64,000 bases of DNA from Bacteroidota bacterium (GCA_024640225.1 JAHEFK010000001.1:1-64000); one strand, 5' to 3'. Shown: positions 1-9,358, counted from the stretch's first letter. Made by a program: numbers and translations. The notes: generated by a model not told the origin, from the letters alone.

Positions 1-795
1 CAATAATTTTTTTGTTTTAGCTAATACTGCAAATTGTGCGGCTTGTTTGGCCGTGCTGTGAAAGCGCATTGCTGCCTTACTTTCATCTACTTGTAAATAG
101 GTGCTTTCATGATAGAGGGTATCGCAATCCATTACGGCTTCTAAAAAAGAAGTTGTAAATAAAGTATCTGCACAAAACGCATATTTTTTAGGTGCCGTTC
201 CATCATCGGTAAGCCATTTGTTGAGAATGGTATTGCCTTCTTCATCGATATAATCCGCGCCATCTTTTAGGGCGTCATAATGCGTGTAGGGAATTTGATA
301 CGACTCACAAGCGGCTGCATTAATTTTACGCGCGCGCGATTTTTTCTCTACCAAAAATCCATAGCAAGGTATGCGATGCTCTACCGGGAAGCTTTGCACA
401 CTAAAATGAGGCGTATTAACTAAATATTCGTTTTGTGTAGATAGTTTGCAAAAGCTAAGTGGAAATTGAATTTGACTATCACCCGCTTTAAAAATGGCTG
501 CTATTATTTCGGGTAATTCATCGGGACAAAAAATAGTTAGGGGTGCCGTACGCCCTAAGAGGTTCATAGAGTTTAATAAGCCAGGCAAACCAAAATAATG
601 ATCGCCATGCATATGGCTGATAAAAATATAGGCTATTTTATTTTTGCGAATACCAAAACGTTGGATTTGTTCTTGCACCCCTTCTCCACAATCAATCATA
701 CAAAGCGTTTCGTCATCTACTTGCACGATTTGTGAAGTAGTATGCCGACCAAAAGCTGCGAGTGCAGAATTATTTCCAAGAATAGTTACTTTCAT
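1..795 (-). CDS. rnz: Ribonuclease Z (3' tRNA processing endonuclease), C-terminus cut by window edge
   Basis: Metallo-beta-lactamase-fold nuclease that removes 3' trailers from tRNA precursors in the cytoplasm. The reading frame runs from ATG at 795 to the window edge without a stop (265 codons). The family is usually a little over 300 residues, so roughly the last 40 are missing. The N-terminus begins MKVTILGNNSALAAFGRHTT. The zinc-binding HxHxDH motif lies within FISHMHGDHYFGLPG near residues 59-73, and further conserved His and Asp positions follow (VEHRIPCYGF, FCADT, YHESTY). The start lies one base after the stop of the upstream STAS gene, so the two are almost certainly co-transcribed and probably translationally coupled. 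The identification is firm; the truncation is only a window effect. Confidence 0.95.
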   Translation of the reverse strand, partial: MKVTILGNNSALAAFGRHTTSQIVQVDDETLCMIDCGEGVQEQIQRFGIRKNKIAYIFISHMHGDHYFGLPGLLNSMNLLGRTAPLTIFCPDELPEIIAAIFKAGDSQIQFPLSFCKLSTQNEYLVNTPHFSVQSFPVEHRIPCYGFLVEKKSRARKINAAACESYQIPYTHYDALKDGADYIDEEGNTILNKWLTDDGTAPKKYAFCADTLFTTSFLEAVMDCDTLYHESTYLQVDESKAAMRFHSTAKQAAQFAVLAKTKKLL

Positions 796-796
796 G

Positions 797-1174
797 TTAT
801 TCGTCTAATCCGTTTAATAGGTCACGCTCTAAGTTTTCCATCCGCACGATGTCTTCAGCTTCTAAAAAGGATGGTGTAATATTGATACTGAAATGTAATT
901 GTTGCGCTTTCAATTGTTGTAATAAGGCATCGTTGAATCCGGTGCACACAAAAGACTGGTTTTCGTTGTAACATTGATTATGAATAGTCTCCAAAAAAAC
1001 ACCAGCTTCCGCATCTAACGTTTGGCAAGCACTAAAATCAACGATAAAATTTGGACTTTCCTTTTCTGACAGCTGAACACAGCTTTGCATAAGGTTTTCT
1101 GCCATTTTTACATCAAAATGTGCGCTTGTGACTGAAATTAAAGTATAATCTTGTTTGGCATCAAAATTGAACAT
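797..1174 (-). CDS. STAS-domain protein (anti-sigma-factor-antagonist-like)
   Basis: Small cytoplasmic protein of 125 residues when started at ATG 1174; a longer frame from TTG at 1195 exists but is less likely. The pattern of alternating strands and helices (FIVDFSACQTLDAEAG followed by a helix, then SFVCTGF) resembles STAS domains such as SpoIIAA. Those domains work by protein-protein switching, often with a phosphorylatable Ser or Thr after the second strand. Here the corresponding segment reads DFSACQTLDAEAG, so a Ser or Thr is available, but no kinase or phosphatase partner is nearby. The gene ends one base before the rnz start. I infer a regulatory or scaffolding role linked to rnz only from this arrangement. 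Confidence 0.7.
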   Translation of the reverse strand: MFNFDAKQDYTLISVTSAHFDVKMAENLMQSCVQLSEKESPNFIVDFSACQTLDAEAGVFLETIHNQCYNENQSFVCTGFNDALLQQLKAQQLHFSINITPSFLEAEDIVRMENLERDLLNGLDE

Positions 1175-1319
1175 AGATAAAAGAGGATTAAACAACCACC
1201 AATTTAACGGATTGAATTTTATGAATAACCTATCCGTTCGTAAATTTATAAAAATTAAATGGTTGAATTATAAATAATATTATTGAATTAAAAAATTCAT
1301 TATTACAAGCAAAAAAATT

Positions 1320-1327
1320 TACTTTTA
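1320..1327 (+). promoter_or_regulatory. Probable -7 box for clpC
   Basis: TACTTTTA matches the Bacteroidota -7 consensus TAnnTTTG in all but the last base. It would place transcription start around 1331-1333, giving a leader of about 13-15 bases before the ATG at 1346. I see no clear -33 TTG. Confidence 0.4.
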
Positions 1328-1345
1328 GCATATAAAGAATTGGCT

Positions 1346-3895
1346 ATGGACTCGAATTTTTCACAAAAGGTAAAAGATATAATCTCTTATAGTAGAGAAG
1401 AAGCATTGCGCTTAGGCAATGACTTTATTGGAACGGAACATTTATTATTAGGCTTATTGCGTGATGGTGAAGGGGTGGCAATTAATTTATTGCATCAAAT
1501 GCAGGTAGATTTAAATAATCTAAGAAGAGATTTGGAGCATGCTATTAAAGACAAAAATTCAAAATCGGTTTCTCAGATTAATAGTTTGCCTTTAACCAAG
1601 CAAGCAGAAAAAGTAATTCGTATTACGGTATTAGAAGCAAAGCTTCAAAAAAGTCCATCGGTAGAATCGGAGCATTTAATGTTGTCCATTTTGAAAAATA
1701 AAGACAATGTGGCTACGCAGATTTTACAAAATTATAATGTCGACTATGAGTTGTTTAAAATAGAACTCATGCAGATGTTGGGCGAAACACCAAAAAGTAA
1801 TTATGATGATTATGAAGACCAAGATCCGTTTTCTGGAGAGGGCAAACAACCTGAAATGCGCAAGCCTGCTGGTGGAGCAACGGGTGCTAGCAAATCAAAA
1901 ACACCGGTTTTAGATAATTTTGGTAGAGATATAACGAAGATGGCGGAGATGGGGAATTTAGATCCTATTGTAGGTCGTGAAAAAGAAATAGAGCGCGTAT
2001 CTCAAATTCTATCTCGTAGAAAAAAGAACAATCCTATTTTAATTGGTGAGCCAGGCGTGGGTAAAACGGCTGTGGTAGAAGGCTTGGCCTTACGCATTGT
2101 GCAAAAGAAAGTATCGCGCGTTTTATACGATAAGCGCGTAATTAGTTTAGATGTTGCTTCTCTTGTAGCGGGCACCAAATATCGTGGTCAGTTTGAAGAG
2201 CGTATTAAAGCCATCATGAATGAATTAGAAAAAAATAGAGATATCATTTTATTCATTGATGAGATTCATACAATTGTTGGTGCTGGCGGTGCTAGCGGAT
2301 CATTAGATGCTTCTAATATTATTAAGCCAGCCTTGGCTAGTGGCGAATTGCAATGTATTGGTGCATCTACTTTAGATGAGTACCGAATCAATATCGAAAA
2401 AGATGGCGCGTTAGATCGTCGTTTTCAAAAAGTATTAGTTGAAGAGCCGAGTGTTGAAGAAGCGATTACTATCTTGAATAATATCAAATCGAAATACGAA
2501 GACTATCACAACGTAGCGTATAGTATCGATGCTATTACGGCTTGTGTAAAATTATCGGATCGCTATATGACCGATCGTTTATTGCCCGACAAAGCCATTG
2601 ATATTATGGACGAAGTAGGAGCGCGCGTGCATTTGAAAAATATCAATGTGCCTGATACTATTATTGAATTAGAGCGATTGATAGAAGAAGTAAAAGCAGA
2701 AAAAAATAAAGTAGTAAAGAGCCAACGTTTCGAAGAAGCGGCGGCATTGCGCAATAAAGAAACAGAAATTGGTAAAGAATTGATGGCCGCGAAAGCCGCT
2801 TGGGAAGAAGATGCCAAAAATAAAAAGTTTGCCATTGAAGAAGATGATATTGCTGAAGTGGTGAGCATGATGACCGGCATTCCTGTAAAACGCATGGTGG
2901 AAGCAGAGAGTATTAAATTGCGCCGCATGGGCGAGGATTTGAAAGGTGAAGTGATTGGTCAGGATGAAGCCATTGCAAAAGTGGTAAAAGCAATTCAGCG
3001 CAATCGTATCGGATTGAAAGATCCTAAAAAACCAATTGGTTCTTTTATTTTCTTAGGTCCAACCGGTGTAGGTAAAACAGAATTAGCTAAAACGCTAGCA
3101 CGTTATTTGTTTGACAGTGAAGAGGCATTGATCCGTGTAGATATGACCGAGTATATGGAGAAATTTTCTTTAAGCCGATTGATTGGTGCGCCTCCAGGAT
3201 ATGTAGGTTATGAAGAAGGTGGACAATTAACGGAGCGTATTCGTCGTAAGCCGTATTCGGTTATTTTATTAGATGAAATCGAAAAAGCACATCCTGATAT
3301 TTTTAATATTTTATTGCAAGTATTAGATGATGGTCAGCTTACCGATGGCTTGGGTAGAAAAGTAGATTTTAAAAACACCTTAATCATCATGACATCTAAT
3401 ATTGGCGTACGTCAATTAAAAGATTTTGGTGATGGCGTAGGTTTTGCTACTTCTGCAAAAGTTAATAATCAGGAAGAAGCAGGCAAAGGGGTGATAGAAA
3501 AAGCGTTGAAACGCACCTTCTCTCCAGAGTTTTTAAATAGAATAGACGATGTTATCATTTTCAATTCTTTAGAACAAGAGCATATCTATCAGATCATTGA
3601 TATTTTAATGAAGGGTGTAATGAAGCGCTTAACAGGCTTAGGTTTTGGATTAGAATTGAGCGATGCTGCAAAGAAATTTGTTGCTGAGAAAGGCTACGAT
3701 CCTAAATTTGGAGCACGTCCGTTACATAGAGCGATTCAGAAATATTTAGAAGATCCTTTGGCAGAAGAAATTTTAAATCAGGATGTAAAAGAAGGAGATA
3801 TCTTAATTGCTGATTTAAATGAGGCCGACCAAAAAATTGTTTTCACAAAAAAACAAGAGCCGGCACCAAAGAAAGAAAAGAAACCAAAAGCATAA
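1346..3895 (+). CDS. clpC: ATP-dependent Clp protease ATP-binding subunit ClpC
   Basis: AAA+ unfoldase that feeds substrates into ClpP in the cytoplasm and takes part in general protein quality control. It has 849 residues from ATG 1346; a TTG six bases upstream is in frame, but [11 protein letters not shown] is the usual family start. The Clp N-terminal repeat domain covers about residues 1-145. The first AAA domain has Walker A GEPGVGKT near 234-241. A UVR-type middle motif ([15 protein letters not shown], about 458-472) is diagnostic for ClpC rather than ClpB. The second AAA domain has Walker A GPTGVGKT near 571. The C-terminal tail is Lys/Pro-rich ([11 protein letters not shown]). No ctsR or mcsA/B lies nearby, unlike the Firmicutes arrangement. 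A clear hairpin terminator follows. Confidence 0.97.
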   Translation: MDSNFSQKVKDIISYSREEALRLGNDFIGTEHLLLGLLRDGEGVAINLLHQMQVDLNNLRRDLEHAIKDKNSKSVSQINSLPLTKQAEKVIRITVLEAKLQKSPSVESEHLMLSILKNKDNVATQILQNYNVDYELFKIELMQMLGETPKSNYDDYEDQDPFSGEGKQPEMRKPAGGATGASKSKTPVLDNFGRDITKMAEMGNLDPIVGREKEIERVSQILSRRKKNNPILIGEPGVGKTAVVEGLALRIVQKKVSRVLYDKRVISLDVASLVAGTKYRGQFEERIKAIMNELEKNRDIILFIDEIHTIVGAGGASGSLDASNIIKPALASGELQCIGASTLDEYRINIEKDGALDRRFQKVLVEEPSVEEAITILNNIKSKYEDYHNVAYSIDAITACVKLSDRYMTDRLLPDKAIDIMDEVGARVHLKNINVPDTIIELERLIEEVKAEKNKVVKSQRFEEAAALRNKETEIGKELMAAKAAWEEDAKNKKFAIEEDDIAEVVSMMTGIPVKRMVEAESIKLRRMGEDLKGEVIGQDEAIAKVVKAIQRNRIGLKDPKKPIGSFIFLGPTGVGKTELAKTLARYLFDSEEALIRVDMTEYMEKFSLSRLIGAPPGYVGYEEGGQLTERIRRKPYSVILLDEIEKAHPDIFNILLQVLDDGQLTDGLGRKVDFKNTLIIMTSNIGVRQLKDFGDGVGFATSAKVNNQEEAGKGVIEKALKRTFSPEFLNRIDDVIIFNSLEQEHIYQIIDILMKGVMKRLTGLGFGLELSDAAKKFVAEKGYDPKFGARPLHRAIQKYLEDPLAEEILNQDVKEGDILIADLNEADQKIVFTKKQEPAPKKEKKPKA

Positions 3896-3900
3896 TATGA

Positions 3901-3925
3901 AAAGCCTCGAAAGAGGCTTTTTTTA
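3901..3925 (+). terminator. Rho-independent terminator after clpC
   Basis: A nine-base stem AAAAGCCTC / GAGGCTTTT with a GAAA tetraloop is followed by a T run, starting five bases after the clpC stop codon. It isolates clpC from feoB. Confidence 0.9.
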
Positions 3926-4007
3926 TGCGTATCATAGGTTGCATAACTAACCGTGCTGCACCATAAAATCAGTGTATCAAAACATAGTGGTATTCACAAA
4001 TACATAG

Positions 4008-4015
4008 TACCTTTG
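4008..4015 (+). promoter_or_regulatory. -7 box of feoB, very close to the start codon
   Basis: TACCTTTG is a perfect match to TAnnTTTG. Only eight bases separate it from the ATG at 4024. Since transcription starts about 4-6 bases after this box in Bacteroidota, the predicted leader is only 2-4 bases. Confidence 0.65.
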
Positions 4016-4023
4016 CCCTGCAC

Positions 4024-6138
4024 ATGGCAAGCAATCCTCACATAGCGCTCGTAGGTAATCCCAATAGTGGGAAGAGTTCCTTGTTTAATGCATTAACCGG
4101 TTTAAATCAGAAAGTAGGAAATTTTCCGGGCGTTACGGTAGACAAAAAAACAGGGCAATGTAAATTATCTAATCAACAGACGATTACTATTCTTGATTTG
4201 CCAGGCACCTATAGTTTATATCCTAAAAGTGCAGATGAGCAAGTAACCTATGAAGTATTGCTTAATGCTAAAAATGAAGAAAAACCCGATTTAGTAGTAG
4301 TTGTTGCCGATGCTTCTAATTTAAAACGCAACTTACTTTTTTGTTCGCAAATTATTGATTTGCGCATACCGGTTGTGGTGGCTTTAACCATGATGGATAT
4401 TGCTAAAAACAAAGGCATACAAATTGATGTGGCAGCCTTGCAAGAAGCAATTGGTGTGCCTATTGTAGTCATTAATCCTCGTAAGAATAAAGGCCTTAGT
4501 TTGTTAAGACAAACTATTGAAGCGCAATTAACACAAGCACCCAAAAGTGTAAAGCGAGTAATAGATGCTGATGCACTGGCATGTGTATGGTTGCGAGAAA
4601 TTGAGCAATTTTGTGCTACGAGTTCTTGTTATGCGGCATTACATATTGCGTGCAACTATACCGAATTGAGTTTCTTAAATGCTGCACAACGCATCCGATT
4701 AGCAGCATTGCTGGACGAAGTAACATTTCAAAAATCAAAAATACAAGCCGAAGAAATTTTATTACGCTATCAGCACATCAATAAAATAATGGCTTTGTGT
4801 GTGCAAGAAAACACGCCAGCCAAGCGAAGAGAATTTACCGAACAAATAGATAAAATACTCTTGCACCCTATAGCAGGTAATGCTATTTTATTATTGGTAT
4901 TGTTTTTATTGTTTCAGAGTATTTTTTGGTTGGCCAATTATCCTATGCAATGGGTAGAAAGCCTGTTTGCAATGCTATCAGGTTTTTTAAACCAGCACAT
5001 GGTAGCAACTACTTTTTCTGATTTAGTAATAAATGGCTTGATTGCTGGTATTGGCGGTATCGTGATTTTTATTCCTCAAATCATGATTTTGTTTGGCTTT
5101 ATCACCTTATTAGAAGATACAGGTTATATGGCGCGCATTAGTTTTTTAACGGATCGTTTAATGCGTAGTGTGGGGCTCAATGGCCGATCGGTGATGCCCT
5201 TGATAAGTGGTATGGCTTGTGCGGTACCCGCTATCATGTCGGCACGAACCATTCAAAATAAAAAAGAACGATTGATAACGATTTTAGTAACGCCGCTGAT
5301 GAGTTGTTCAGCACGCTTGCCGGTATATACTATTTTAATAAGTTTAGTCATACCGAACAAAACCTGTTTATCTATTTTCAATTTACAAGGCTTAGTACTA
5401 ATGGCCTTATATTTATTGGGTTTTGTAATGGCATTACTCGTTTCCAAAATTTTAACCCTTGTAATTAAAGTAAAAGAACGTTCTTATTTCCTAATGGAAA
5501 TGCCTGTATATAGAGCACCTCGTTGGAAAAATGTAGGTATCACTATGGTCGAAAAAGCAAAAGTATTTGTTTTAGATGCCGGTAAAGTTATTTTAGTAAT
5601 TTCTTTATTGTTGTGGTTTTTGGCTAGTTATGGTCCAAGCGCATCCATGCATCAAGTGGCTCAAGAAAAAGCGTTACTATTAAAACAATTTCCAACGCAA
5701 CAAGATAGTATTCAGCACGTGATGGCAACTAAAAAATTAGCGCATTCGTATGTTGGCATATTAGGAAAAACCATAGAGCCACTCATACAGCCATTAGGTT
5801 TTGATTGGAAAATAGGTATTGCACTAATTACTTCTTTTGCTGCTAGAGAGGTGTTTGTAGGTACTATGGCTACTTTATATAGTGTGGGTGAAGAAATAGG
5901 CACTTCTACCTTAGAGCAAAAAATGCATGTAGCAACCCATGCTAATGGAACGCCCGTTTATACCTTAGCGAGTGGTGTAGCCTTATTGCTATTTTATGTA
6001 TTTGCGATGCAATGCATGAGTACTTTAGCGGTTGTAAAAAGAGAAACACAATCTTGGAAATATCCTATTTTTCAATTGCTGTATATGTCGGCTATTGCCT
6101 ACGCGGCTGCTTGGATTGCTTATACGCTATTAGCTTAA
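4024..6138 (+). CDS. feoB: Ferrous iron transporter FeoB
   Basis: Inner-membrane Fe(II) uptake protein with a cytoplasmic GTPase domain, 704 residues. The N-terminal G domain shows G1 GNPNSGKS (residues 11-18), the FeoB-typical VGNFPGVTVDKKTG switch region and G3 DLPG (58-61). The G4 position reads TMMD (122-125), where NxxD is usual; this could weaken guanine specificity. From about residue 285 onward the protein is a membrane domain with two Gate-type regions (ISGMACAVPAIMSARTI and FAAREVFVGTMATLY). No feoA gene lies beside it and no FeoA domain is fused to it. The gene is monocistronic, with its own promoter almost on the start codon. Its stop codon shares the sequence TTAA with the stop of the convergent flippase gene. 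Confidence 0.96.
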   Translation: MASNPHIALVGNPNSGKSSLFNALTGLNQKVGNFPGVTVDKKTGQCKLSNQQTITILDLPGTYSLYPKSADEQVTYEVLLNAKNEEKPDLVVVVADASNLKRNLLFCSQIIDLRIPVVVALTMMDIAKNKGIQIDVAALQEAIGVPIVVINPRKNKGLSLLRQTIEAQLTQAPKSVKRVIDADALACVWLREIEQFCATSSCYAALHIACNYTELSFLNAAQRIRLAALLDEVTFQKSKIQAEEILLRYQHINKIMALCVQENTPAKRREFTEQIDKILLHPIAGNAILLLVLFLLFQSIFWLANYPMQWVESLFAMLSGFLNQHMVATTFSDLVINGLIAGIGGIVIFIPQIMILFGFITLLEDTGYMARISFLTDRLMRSVGLNGRSVMPLISGMACAVPAIMSARTIQNKKERLITILVTPLMSCSARLPVYTILISLVIPNKTCLSIFNLQGLVLMALYLLGFVMALLVSKILTLVIKVKERSYFLMEMPVYRAPRWKNVGITMVEKAKVFVLDAGKVILVISLLLWFLASYGPSASMHQVAQEKALLLKQFPTQQDSIQHVMATKKLAHSYVGILGKTIEPLIQPLGFDWKIGIALITSFAAREVFVGTMATLYSVGEEIGTSTLEQKMHVATHANGTPVYTLASGVALLLFYVFAMQCMSTLAVVKRETQSWKYPIFQLLYMSAIAYAAAWIAYTLLA

Positions 6139-7583
6139 TTTGAGCTTGGCAACAAAGTATCTTTCCATTCGCTGATAGAAAAAAATCGAAATAAAAATCC
6201 TAATACAATTCCTGTAATGGTAATTATTATAGCTCCTACTATCCATGCTATACACATTGCTTTTAGCAAAGCGCCCATAGTAAAAAGGATAATTGTAAAA
6301 TAAACGATGCGAAGGCAAAGAGCATAATTTTTTGGAAGTTGTAGTAATCGTATTGCATAAAAGAACGCGTATAATGCTACTGCCCATTCTGTGAGACAAG
6401 CAATTTTTGCACAAGCTAATGCGCCGTTTGATGGAATGAATAAACTATTCAAGCTGATATTAATGAGCACCCCCAAGCTAGCCATACCTATTAACTGTTT
6501 CATATTACCACTGGCAGTAAGCAAGGTGCTATAAATATAAATAATACCAAAAGCAGGAAACGAGGCCATTAACCAAGCAAATACATGCGCATCATACGTG
6601 CTTAAAGGATGATATAAAAAAGCCATGATGTCTTCGCTCCATAGCATTGCAATACTAGCTGTGATAATTGTAAAGGGTAGTAAAAGCTGCACGGCTATTT
6701 TTACTAACTCGCTAATTTTTTGTTGAGCAGCCAATTGTTTGCTAAACATCGGTAAGAGTACACCCGCAAATAAAAGCGCCATCATATTACCTACATCTAA
6801 TAAACGATACGCAGAGGCATAAACGCCATTTTCAAAATTTCCATTAGGATGCAAACGTTCTAACAATAAAGTATCGCTCCGCATATAGATACTCATTAGA
6901 AAAATTAATGCTGCATAAGGCAAGCTATCTTTGATAATCTCGAAGATGCTAGCTCGGTTGATGCGACTCCAAAAAGGTTTTTTATAAAGCCATTTTAATA
7001 AGCAAAGCGCCAGGACTACGCTTATTAAATAACTAACTAATTGAGCAATTACAAACCAATGAATAGAGAAGGCAGCACTTGTTTTGCTATTCAAAAACAA
7101 GATGCCACAAATGCCAATCATTAAGAGCTTATCCATAATAGACACGATGCCATCAACTTTAAAGTAATGCAGGGCGCTAATGATGCTTCTTATATACTGT
7201 AAAAGACTGTTTAAAAATTGGATACCAATGATGCCCATCAACAAGTATCGTTCTTCGCGCGTATGCTGCAAAGAGATGCTTAAGCTCCATATTATACTCG
7301 CATAAAGAATACCTAAAAAAAGTTTAGCAAAAAGCGTACTAGAAAATAATTTACCTACTTGATCATGAGATTGCGCAATTGTTTTGTTGGTATAATTTAG
7401 TATACCCATATCTAAAATAATCTGAAAGACTAAGGTAGTATTGAGCAGGGCCCAATAGCTACCGAATTGTGTATAGCCTACTTTGTTTTGAACCGTTCTA
7501 TCGATGAAGAAAACCCAAAAGGGTTTAATCAATACATTGATTAGAATTACAAAAAATAGATTTTTTACAAAAAAGCGTTTCAT
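6135..7583 (-). CDS. Polysaccharide/lipid-linked oligosaccharide flippase (Wzx/MATE-like)
   Basis: Integral membrane protein of 482 residues with about 12-14 hydrophobic segments. It begins MKRFFVKNLFFVILINVLIK and resembles polysaccharide biosynthesis flippases of the MOP superfamily, which move lipid-linked sugar units across the inner membrane. Family resemblance rests on the overall hydropathy and on segments such as RSDTLLLERL and YASAYRLLDVGN, typical of the substrate-facing helices. A glycosyltransferase gene starts 104 bases away on the opposite strand, so this is a small divergent surface-glycan pair. A -7-like box TACTTTTA (7590-7597, minus strand) sits six bases before the ATG. The gene is convergent with feoB, overlapping it by four bases, with no terminator between them. 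Confidence 0.85.
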   Translation of the reverse strand: MKRFFVKNLFFVILINVLIKPFWVFFIDRTVQNKVGYTQFGSYWALLNTTLVFQIILDMGILNYTNKTIAQSHDQVGKLFSSTLFAKLFLGILYASIIWSLSISLQHTREERYLLMGIIGIQFLNSLLQYIRSIISALHYFKVDGIVSIMDKLLMIGICGILFLNSKTSAAFSIHWFVIAQLVSYLISVVLALCLLKWLYKKPFWSRINRASIFEIIKDSLPYAALIFLMSIYMRSDTLLLERLHPNGNFENGVYASAYRLLDVGNMMALLFAGVLLPMFSKQLAAQQKISELVKIAVQLLLPFTIITASIAMLWSEDIMAFLYHPLSTYDAHVFAWLMASFPAFGIIYIYSTLLTASGNMKQLIGMASLGVLINISLNSLFIPSNGALACAKIACLTEWAVALYAFFYAIRLLQLPKNYALCLRIVYFTIILFTMGALLKAMCIAWIVGAIIITITGIVLGFLFRFFSISEWKDTLLPSSN

Positions 7584-7589
7584 CTTTTG

Positions 7590-7597
7590 TAAAAGTA
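7590..7597 (-). promoter_or_regulatory. Possible -7 box of the flippase gene
   Basis: Read on the minus strand this is TACTTTTA, one base off TAnnTTTG. It lies six bases before the ATG at 7583, so the transcript would be leaderless or nearly so if the box is used. Confidence 0.35.
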
Positions 7598-7661
7598 AAA
7601 AAACGAATTAGAATGCGGACTATTCGTACAATTAATTATAAAAAATAACGTTATTAAATAG

Positions 7662-7669
7662 TACTTTTG
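7662..7669 (+). promoter_or_regulatory. -7 box of the family 1 glycosyltransferase gene
   Basis: TACTTTTG matches TAnnTTTG perfectly and lies 17 bases before the ATG at 7687, predicting a leader of about 12 bases. Confidence 0.6.
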
Positions 7670-7686
7670 CGACGCTTACAACGAAT

Positions 7687-8811
7687 ATGCGCATAGCTGT
7701 AAATACACGACTTTTACTCAAAGGTAAATTAGAAGGCATTGGCTGGTTTACGTTTCAAACCTTGAAACGTATCGTACTAGCACATCCAGAGCATACCTTC
7801 TTGTTTATATTCGATAGGCCTTACGATGCTTCCTTTATTTTTGCTGATAATGTTATTCCAATTGTAATACCACCACAGGCAAGGCATCCCATTTTGTTTT
7901 ATTTATGGTTTGAATGGTCGATACCATATGTATTAAAAAAATACAAAGCCGATCTTTTTCTATCGCCAGACGGTATTGGTTCTTTGCGCACCAAAGTACC
8001 TTCGGTACTTGTTATGCATGATTTAGCATTTGAGCATTATCCCGAGCATCTTAAATGGAGTCATAGTGTTTTTATGCGCTATTATTCAAAGCGCTATGCA
8101 CATAAAGCTCAACAACTCGTTACCGTTTCTCATTTTTCTAAGCAAGATATAGTAGCTCATTATGGTGTAGATGCAGCCAAAATTACGGTTGCCTGCAACG
8201 GAGCGCACAGTGCTTATAAGCCCTTGACTTGGGAGCAGCGAGAGTTAGTAAAAAAAGAGTATGCACAAGGAGAAGAGTATTTCATTTTTGCTGGTGCCTT
8301 ACATCCAAGAAAAAATGTAGTAGCCTTATTAAAGGCATTTGTATTGTTTAAAAAGAGGAATCGCACCAATATGAAATTGGTGGTAGTGGGTAGATTGGCT
8401 TGGAATTATGAAGAAGTGGAACAAATGCGCGACACGATGTCATTTAAAGAAGATGTAATATGGGTGGGTTATAGCGAAGTTAATCAGTTATGTTCTATAA
8501 TTGGCGCCGCTTATGCCATGGTGTATCCATCTTTATTTGAAGGCTTTGGTATTCCTATTTTAGAATCTTATTACTGCGATGTGCCTGCTATAGTGAGCAC
8601 TACTTCTTCTATGCCAGAGGTAGGTGGCGATGCAGCCTTATATGTAGATCCGATGGATGATCAAAGTATTGCCGATGCCATGTCTCAAATGTATAAAGAT
8701 GAGTTGCTCAGAAAACAATTAATTGAAAAAGCCAAAGTGCATCGCACTAAATTTACTTGGGATAAAGCTGCGGAGGCTTTGTGGCAAGCCTTACTTAAAG
8801 CAGTAGCATAA
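7687..8811 (+). CDS. Glycosyltransferase family 1 (GT4-type) protein
   Basis: Cytoplasmic or membrane-associated retaining glycosyltransferase with two Rossmann domains (GT-B fold), 374 residues. The N-terminus MRIAVNTRLLLKGKLEGIGW holds the acceptor-side glycine loop. The donor-binding half contains FAGALHPRKNV, and the EX7E region reads PSLFEGFGIPILES, which fits GT4 enzymes. Homologues transfer hexoses to lipid-linked or cell-surface glycans; the actual sugar cannot be read from sequence. It is divergent from the flippase at 6135-7583, consistent with a shared role in surface polysaccharide. Its stop codon is three bases from that of the convergent mreD, with no terminator between them. 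Confidence 0.93.
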   Translation: MRIAVNTRLLLKGKLEGIGWFTFQTLKRIVLAHPEHTFLFIFDRPYDASFIFADNVIPIVIPPQARHPILFYLWFEWSIPYVLKKYKADLFLSPDGIGSLRTKVPSVLVMHDLAFEHYPEHLKWSHSVFMRYYSKRYAHKAQQLVTVSHFSKQDIVAHYGVDAAKITVACNGAHSAYKPLTWEQRELVKKEYAQGEEYFIFAGALHPRKNVVALLKAFVLFKKRNRTNMKLVVVGRLAWNYEEVEQMRDTMSFKEDVIWVGYSEVNQLCSIIGAAYAMVYPSLFEGFGIPILESYYCDVPAIVSTTSSMPEVGGDAALYVDPMDDQSIADAMSQMYKDELLRKQLIEKAKVHRTKFTWDKAAEALWQALLKAVA

Positions 8812-8814
8812 TGC

Positions 8815-9354
8815 TTATCTGCTTTGCTGTTTTGTAAATAGCATTACATAGCTTATAATTAATAACAGCGTTGTAATTGTAGAGGCAATAATTTTTAGAA
8901 TCAAATAACCCACGTTTTGCATACTCCATAATTCAATTACAAAATACGCAGTATGATGTATTAGAATTAGAAAAGCTGCATAGGTGAGAAAGGGCGTCCA
9001 ATTCATGTTTTTTACAGAAGGCGCTTGCGCTTTATAATCACTCAAATGTTTTGGTAACAGCGCGTTCAATACATTGGTGCGCAAATAAGCTAATAGCACG
9101 GTTGCAAAAGCATGAATACCCGGGGTGTTCATAAATGCATCAATGCTAAGTCCAGTTATAAATCCAATTACTAACAAACCAGCAACAGGCACTTCAAACG
9201 GAAGTAATAAAATGAATAAAGGGTATATATACGGTATAAAGATTGGAAACCCATAGGGTTGCGACCACCAACGCAAGGATATCTTATTGAGAATTAGTAC
9301 TTGTACAGCTACAATAATAAAAAAGCGAATAAAATTTTTAATAATCGTTCCCAT
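8815..9354 (-). CDS. mreD: Rod shape-determining protein MreD
   Basis: Small integral membrane protein of 179 residues with about five or six hydrophobic segments. It is the third member of the MreBCD elongasome, which positions peptidoglycan synthesis in rod-shaped cells. The sequence itself is weakly conserved in this family, so the call rests on size, hydropathy, segments such as PFEVPVAGLLVIGFITGLS, and its position four bases downstream of mreC. The usual downstream partners pbp2 (mrdA) and rodA do not follow: a convergent glycosyltransferase ends three bases away. Confidence 0.88.
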   Translation of the reverse strand: MGTIIKNFIRFFIIVAVQVLILNKISLRWWSQPYGFPIFIPYIYPLFILLLPFEVPVAGLLVIGFITGLSIDAFMNTPGIHAFATVLLAYLRTNVLNALLPKHLSDYKAQAPSVKNMNWTPFLTYAAFLILIHHTAYFVIELWSMQNVGYLILKIIASTITTLLLIISYVMLFTKQQSR

Positions 9355-9358
9355 AGTC

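Noticed and set aside
1175-1195. Seven-codon N-terminal extension of the STAS protein from TTG
   Set aside because: An ATG at 1174 gives a better family N-terminus and the extension adds no conserved sequence.
6130-6414. 94-codon frame on the minus strand inside the flippase gene
   Set aside because: It overlaps the flippase coding region in another frame and has no independent support.
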